From Rubrivirga litoralis (GTDB taxonomy: Bacteria; Bacteroidota; Rhodothermia; Rhodothermales; Rubricoccaceae), in NCBI RefSeq assembly GCF_031846415.1, contig NZ_JAVRHT010000011.1, forward strand, positions 30,776-94,775: DNA of 64,000 nt. Direction: 5' to 3'. The notes below the pieces were generated by a model. That model was not told the origin of the DNA. It worked only from the letters and a program-made list of their open reading frames with translations, and made no database searches. The position numbers and the translations under genes are program-made. Below, piece by piece: positions 60,946 to 64,000 of this stretch. Within the stretch, counting starts at the first letter, position 1. Every line of letters starts with the position of its first letter.

Positions 60946-60965
60946 GGACACGGCGAGCCGTGTCC
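60946..60965 (+). repeat. Palindrome GGACACGGC / GCCGTGTCC preceded by CCGTAGG
   Basis: A perfect 9-bp stem with a 2-nt loop lies directly after CCGTAGG. This is the fourth member of the family. Its conserved end is on the left, so it is inverted relative to the others. Confidence 0.65.
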
Positions 60966-61129
60966 AGAGCGGGCGAGGCGGCCGAGCCCAGCGCCGCGGG
61001 CGGCAACGGGATCACCACCCCGCCCCCGCAGCGGGCGGGGCGGTGGGGCAGGACGCCCGTGCGGGGTGGGCAACGCGTGGACAACTCACCACCCCGCCCA
61101 CCCAACGAGCGGGGCGAGGCGGTCATCTT

Positions 61130-61192
61130 CCCAGTCCCCAGTCCCCAGTCCCCAGTCCCCAGTCCCCAGTCCCCAGTCCCCAGTCCCCAGTC
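61130..61192 (-). repeat. Heptamer array CCCAGTC, nine units
   Basis: Nine perfect CCCAGTC units (63 nt) end 1 nt from the stop codon of the DUF294 gene. On that gene's sense strand the array reads GACTGGG, so it is G-rich. The unit is a circular form of CCCCAGT, a heptamer I recall as a known short tandem repeat class of heterocystous cyanobacteria. Confidence 0.93.
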
Positions 61193-61193
61193 C

Positions 61194-63083
61194 CTACCCC
61201 AGCCCGTAGTGCGAGCGGACGTTCGACCGCGCCTGCTGGACCTCCTTGAGCGTCTCCTTCAGCAGGTTCTGCTGGCTCTTGTTCAGCGCGTCCGGGTCGA
61301 TGAGGTCCGTCGGGCGCTCGCCGATCTCGGCGGCCTGCATCTGCCCGCGGAGGTGTAGGTCGACGAGCGTCGTGAACGGGGGGACGAGCCCGCCGGCCGT
61401 CGGCGCGAGCGGGTGGTCGCTGGCCGCGACGTGGCGGAGCCGGTCGAACGTGTTCGTCGTGTCGAGGTAGCCCATGTCGAGCGCCATCGCCCGCGCCATG
61501 CGGACGACCGGGAGCAGGGTCCGCTCGCGGAGGTCGAGCCCGGTCCGCCCGCCGACCTCCTCGACCTCGATGCGCCCGAACGTCGAGAGCGGCATGTCGC
61601 CGCGCGTGCCCTGGCGTGCGAGCAGCCGCGCGAGCCGCTCGTTCGGGAGGTGGCCGCGGATCGTGCCGCGAAGCGCCTCGCCCAAGTCGTCGTCGCCCCA
61701 CAGCACGCGGAGGTCGAAGCACAGCGCCGCCCGGGCCGTCGACTCGCCGTCGACGCCGGCCGACCACGTCTCGTAGGCGGCCTGCCACGCCGCGAGCGGC
61801 TGGCGGAACGGCTCGGCGCTCGCGTCGATCCCGTTCTCGGGATCCCCGTAGCCGCACGTCTTGAGCGCGGCCACGGCCCGCGTGGCGAGCGTCCCGTAGT
61901 AAGTGGCCGCGCGCTCGGCGTCGCCCGAGGCGGGGTCGGCGTAGACGAGGCCGTTGTCCTGCCACGCCCGGAGCACGGACTCGCGGCGGCCGGCGGCCCC
62001 GAAGGCGAGCCACGCCCACGGCCCGTCGTAGGCGTCGGCGCCGAGCTCCTCGCGGAGATCGCGCTCGACCGTCCGCAGCACCTGCTGCTTGAGCTGGTCG
62101 TCGACTTCGGTCACCACGTCGAGGAGTTCCTCGGAGTGGACGCCCTGGTGGTAGAGCCGGTAGAGCCGGCGGTTGGAGTCGGCTCGGAGCGCGGCGAGCT
62201 CCTCGACCGACTGCGCCCGCTCGAGCCGCTCGGTCGTGGCGACGGGGTCGAGCCCGCGGTAGTGGCTCACGTCCTCGGCCGTCAGGAGCCCCCGGAGCCG
62301 CCCGCTCTCGGGGTCGACCACGACGACCTTGCGGATCCGGTGCCGCATCATGGTGCGGACGGCCGTGAACAGGCTTTCGTCGGCGCCGAGCGCGATCGGC
62401 GGGCGGTCGACGAGCGCCATCACCGGCTGGCCCGTGTCGCCGCCCGTGGCGAGCACGCGCTCGACGAGGTCGCCCTCGGTCACGACGCCGACCGGGACCT
62501 CGTCCTGGACCACGACGACGGCGTCGACCTCGACCTCGGACATGGTCTGGGCCGCCTCGCGGACCGTCGCCGACGTGCCGACGGTCGGGGCCGCCGCGCG
62601 GAGCACGCTCCCGAGCGTGGTGTCGAAGAGGAGGAACGCGCCCGAGGCGTCGATGTCGTCGTCGGCCGTGCGGACGTAGCGCTTGATGTCGGCGTCGAAG
62701 TAGGCCTTGAACGCCTCGTTCCGGTCGAGGAGCGCTCCGAAGCTGTCGGCCGCGATGAGCGCGCACGACGTCTGCTCGACGGCCCGGGCCTCGTACGGGA
62801 GCGCCCCGCCCTGGATCAGCCCGTACGACCCGAACTGCGACCCCTCGCCCGCCATGTCGATCGTCTTCCCCGTCTCGGCGGCCGTCAGCCGGACGAGCCC
62901 GGACTCGACGACGTAGAGCGCGCGGTGGATGTCGTCGCCCTGCTGGAGGATGACCTCGCCCGGCGCGTAGAGCTCGAGCGTCATCTTCTGGAGCAGCCCG
63001 CTGCGCTCGTCGTCGGTGAGGATGTCGAAGGGCTCGGACTCGGCGAGCAGGTCGGCGATGCGGGTGAAGAGCGACGAGGCCAT
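61194..63083 (-). CDS. cNMP-binding/CBS/DUF294 nucleotidyltransferase-like protein
   Basis: This 629-residue signalling protein has four parts. A cyclic nucleotide-binding domain comes first (about 20-130; LYAPGEVILQQGDDIHRALY). A pair of CBS domains follows (about 160-285; VPVGVVTEGDLVERVL, LRGLLTAEDVSHY). Next is a DUF294 nucleotidyltransferase-like domain with FGAAGRRESVLRAWQDNGLV (about 362-381), close to the G-S-x-G-R-x-E-x(5)-D-x-D pattern, and a C-terminal DUF294 domain. In many bacteria such proteins accompany a DnaQ-like exonuclease and a cation:acetate symporter. Neither is here. Its stop is one base from the heptamer array. Confidence 0.9.
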   Translation of the reverse strand: MASSLFTRIADLLAESEPFDILTDDERSGLLQKMTLELYAPGEVILQQGDDIHRALYVVESGLVRLTAAETGKTIDMAGEGSQFGSYGLIQGGALPYEARAVEQTSCALIAADSFGALLDRNEAFKAYFDADIKRYVRTADDDIDASGAFLLFDTTLGSVLRAAAPTVGTSATVREAAQTMSEVEVDAVVVVQDEVPVGVVTEGDLVERVLATGGDTGQPVMALVDRPPIALGADESLFTAVRTMMRHRIRKVVVVDPESGRLRGLLTAEDVSHYRGLDPVATTERLERAQSVEELAALRADSNRRLYRLYHQGVHSEELLDVVTEVDDQLKQQVLRTVERDLREELGADAYDGPWAWLAFGAAGRRESVLRAWQDNGLVYADPASGDAERAATYYGTLATRAVAALKTCGYGDPENGIDASAEPFRQPLAAWQAAYETWSAGVDGESTARAALCFDLRVLWGDDDLGEALRGTIRGHLPNERLARLLARQGTRGDMPLSTFGRIEVEEVGGRTGLDLRERTLLPVVRMARAMALDMGYLDTTNTFDRLRHVAASDHPLAPTAGGLVPPFTTLVDLHLRGQMQAAEIGERPTDLIDPDALNKSQQNLLKETLKEVQQARSNVRSHYGLG

Positions 63084-63276
63084 GCGGTCGGGGCGGGGTG
63101 GCGGGCCGGTAAGGGCGGGGCGGGGGCCGAGCTAGGACGCGGGCGCGTCGGTCCTGATCCCCCGCTGCCGCGCGCCCGCGTTCACGCCGGGAATCCGTCG
63201 CGCCCGCAGGACGCGGCCCGCAGGATCCGGGGGGCGGGGCGGCGGCGTTGCTCCCGTGAGCCCACCACCCCGCCCC

Positions 63277-63969
63277 ATGCCCGCCGACTGGACCGACCGC
63301 CTCTGGGCGGCCTACGAGCGCGACCTGTTCGCCGCCCCGCCCGCCGACCGCCTCTTCAACCCGTACCGCGACGAGGACCCCGAGCACGACGCCGCCGGTC
63401 CCGCGGGCGGGGCGGCGGCCACGAGGCGGGCCAACCTCCGCGCTGCGCTCGACGCCGTGGCCGGCGCCGCGCCGGGCGGGCGGCCCGACGTGCTGGTCGT
63501 GGCCGAGGCGCCCGGCCCGTGGGGCTGCCGCTTCTCGGGCGTCCCGTTCACGAACGAGCGCCAGCTCCTCGACCCCGCGTTCCCGGTCGACGGGCGGCCG
63601 TCGTCGGCTCGGTTCGCGGCGACAGGCGAGCCGATCAAGGAGTACAGCGGGTCGATCTACTGGGGCGCCATGCTCCCGCACTGGGGCCGGTTCTGGACGT
63701 GGAACGCCGTCCCGCTCCACCCGCACAAGGCCGGCGAGCCGCTCACGATTCGGACGCCGGGCGTCCGCGAGGTCCGGCGGTGGCACGGCCTCTTGGCCGA
63801 GACCGTCGACGCGCTCCGCCCCGCCCGCGTGGTCGCCGTCGGGCGGAAGGCGGAGGGGGCGCTCCAGGAGGTCGGCGCCGGCCCGGTCTACGTCCGCCAC
63901 CCGTCGCAGGGCGGGGCGACGCGGTTCCGCGAGGGCATCGCGGCGCTGTGGGCGGGGCTGGACGGGTAG
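63277..63969 (+). CDS. Uracil-DNA glycosylase superfamily protein
   Basis: This 230-residue protein has the layout of the uracil-DNA glycosylase-like superfamily. Motif 1 reads VLVVAEAPGPWGCRFSGVPF (about 73-92). The middle strand has TWNAVPLHPHKAGEPLTIR, then VVAVGRKAEGALQEV, and motif 2 is VRHPSQGGATRFREGI near the C-terminus. It probably removes uracil from DNA, although the active-site Asp or Asn of motif 1 is not in its usual place, so the subfamily is unclear. I chose the ATG at 63277; a GTG 21 nt upstream is possible. Confidence 0.8.
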   Translation: MPADWTDRLWAAYERDLFAAPPADRLFNPYRDEDPEHDAAGPAGGAAATRRANLRAALDAVAGAAPGGRPDVLVVAEAPGPWGCRFSGVPFTNERQLLDPAFPVDGRPSSARFAATGEPIKEYSGSIYWGAMLPHWGRFWTWNAVPLHPHKAGEPLTIRTPGVREVRRWHGLLAETVDALRPARVVAVGRKAEGALQEVGAGPVYVRHPSQGGATRFREGIAALWAGLDG

Positions 63970-64000
63970 AGCAGGGAGAGCAGGGAGAGCAGGGAGAGCA
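63969..64000 (+). repeat. Nonamer array GAGCAGGGA at the window edge
   Basis: Three full 9-nt units and part of a fourth begin in the TAG stop codon of the glycosylase gene and run off the right edge. The array is purine-rich on the sense strand. Confidence 0.85.

Noticed and set aside
55166..61192. Tandem heptamer arrays as CRISPR arrays
   Set aside because: The units are 7 nt without spacers of 25-40 nt, and no cas genes are nearby.

Overview
The window is very GC-rich and densely coding. It looks like a chromosomal segment of a Rhodothermota bacterium, probably close to Rubricoccus or Rubrivirga (inference). Supporting signs are an alternative complex III operon (actA, actB, start of actC), a protein with a type IX secretion sorting tail, a bacterial CDC48-type AAA+ ATPase, almost no Shine-Dalgarno sequences, and promoter-like TAnnTT boxes resembling the Bacteroidota -7 element close to many start codons. 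No insertion sequence, phage, CRISPR array or rRNA is visible. There is one tRNA-Lys(CTT).

Layout. 1-4140 (minus): actA-actB-actC. 4.4-12.6 kb: MATE exporter, a glycosyltransferase with an in-frame palindromic insertion, accA plus a thioesterase, a CDF metal transporter, an M24 peptidase and a DUF2442 protein. 12.9-22.7 kb: dinB, a NIF3-like protein, a flavin monooxygenase coupled to a BaiN-type flavoprotein, small envelope proteins, a phosphohexomutase, EttA and a TerB-like protein. 23-26.5 kb: two SDR-type oxidoreductases, a second glycosyltransferase, an HNH endonuclease gene broken by one TGA, and the tRNA. 26.7-31.5 kb: a TonB receptor with a His/acid-rich loop, a small His/Cys protein and a NIDO/T9SS secreted protein. 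31.7-37.1 kb: CDC48-like ATPase next to a compact lasso-peptide locus (cyclase, precursor, HprK-like kinase). 37.6-39.7 kb: NhaC antiporter and an EF-hand lipoprotein. 39.8-46.1 kb: flagellar operon flhB-flhA-flhF-flhG-small gene-fliA. 46.4-55.2 kb: lytic transglycosylase, then a likely signalling group (REC-cyclase-PilZ protein, propeller histidine kinase, cNMP-binding protein, AI-2E-type permease, MBL hydrolase). 55.2-64 kb: repeat-rich spacers, MscS channel, deoxynucleoside kinase, outer-membrane barrel, cNMP/CBS/DUF294 protein and uracil-DNA glycosylase.

The most notable gene system is the lasso-peptide locus. Its 58-residue precursor has a canonical YxxP leader, a Thr near the cleavage point, an Asp placed to close an 8- or 9-residue ring, and a C-terminal Ser. 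Its stop codon overlaps the start of an HprK-like kinase of the type known to phosphorylate the terminal Ser of paeninodin-type precursors. No leader peptidase or RRE protein is nearby.

The second theme is non-coding. Short-period (mostly 7-nt) tandem arrays, G-rich on the sense strand, repeatedly begin within 0-30 nt of stop codons and are often paired with an inverted C-rich arm. One such element lies in frame inside a glycosyltransferase. A GGGCGGGGYGG motif and its complement recur in nearly every kilobase, inside and outside genes. A third family is small palindromes with one CCGTAGGG end. These families explain most of the intergenic DNA.
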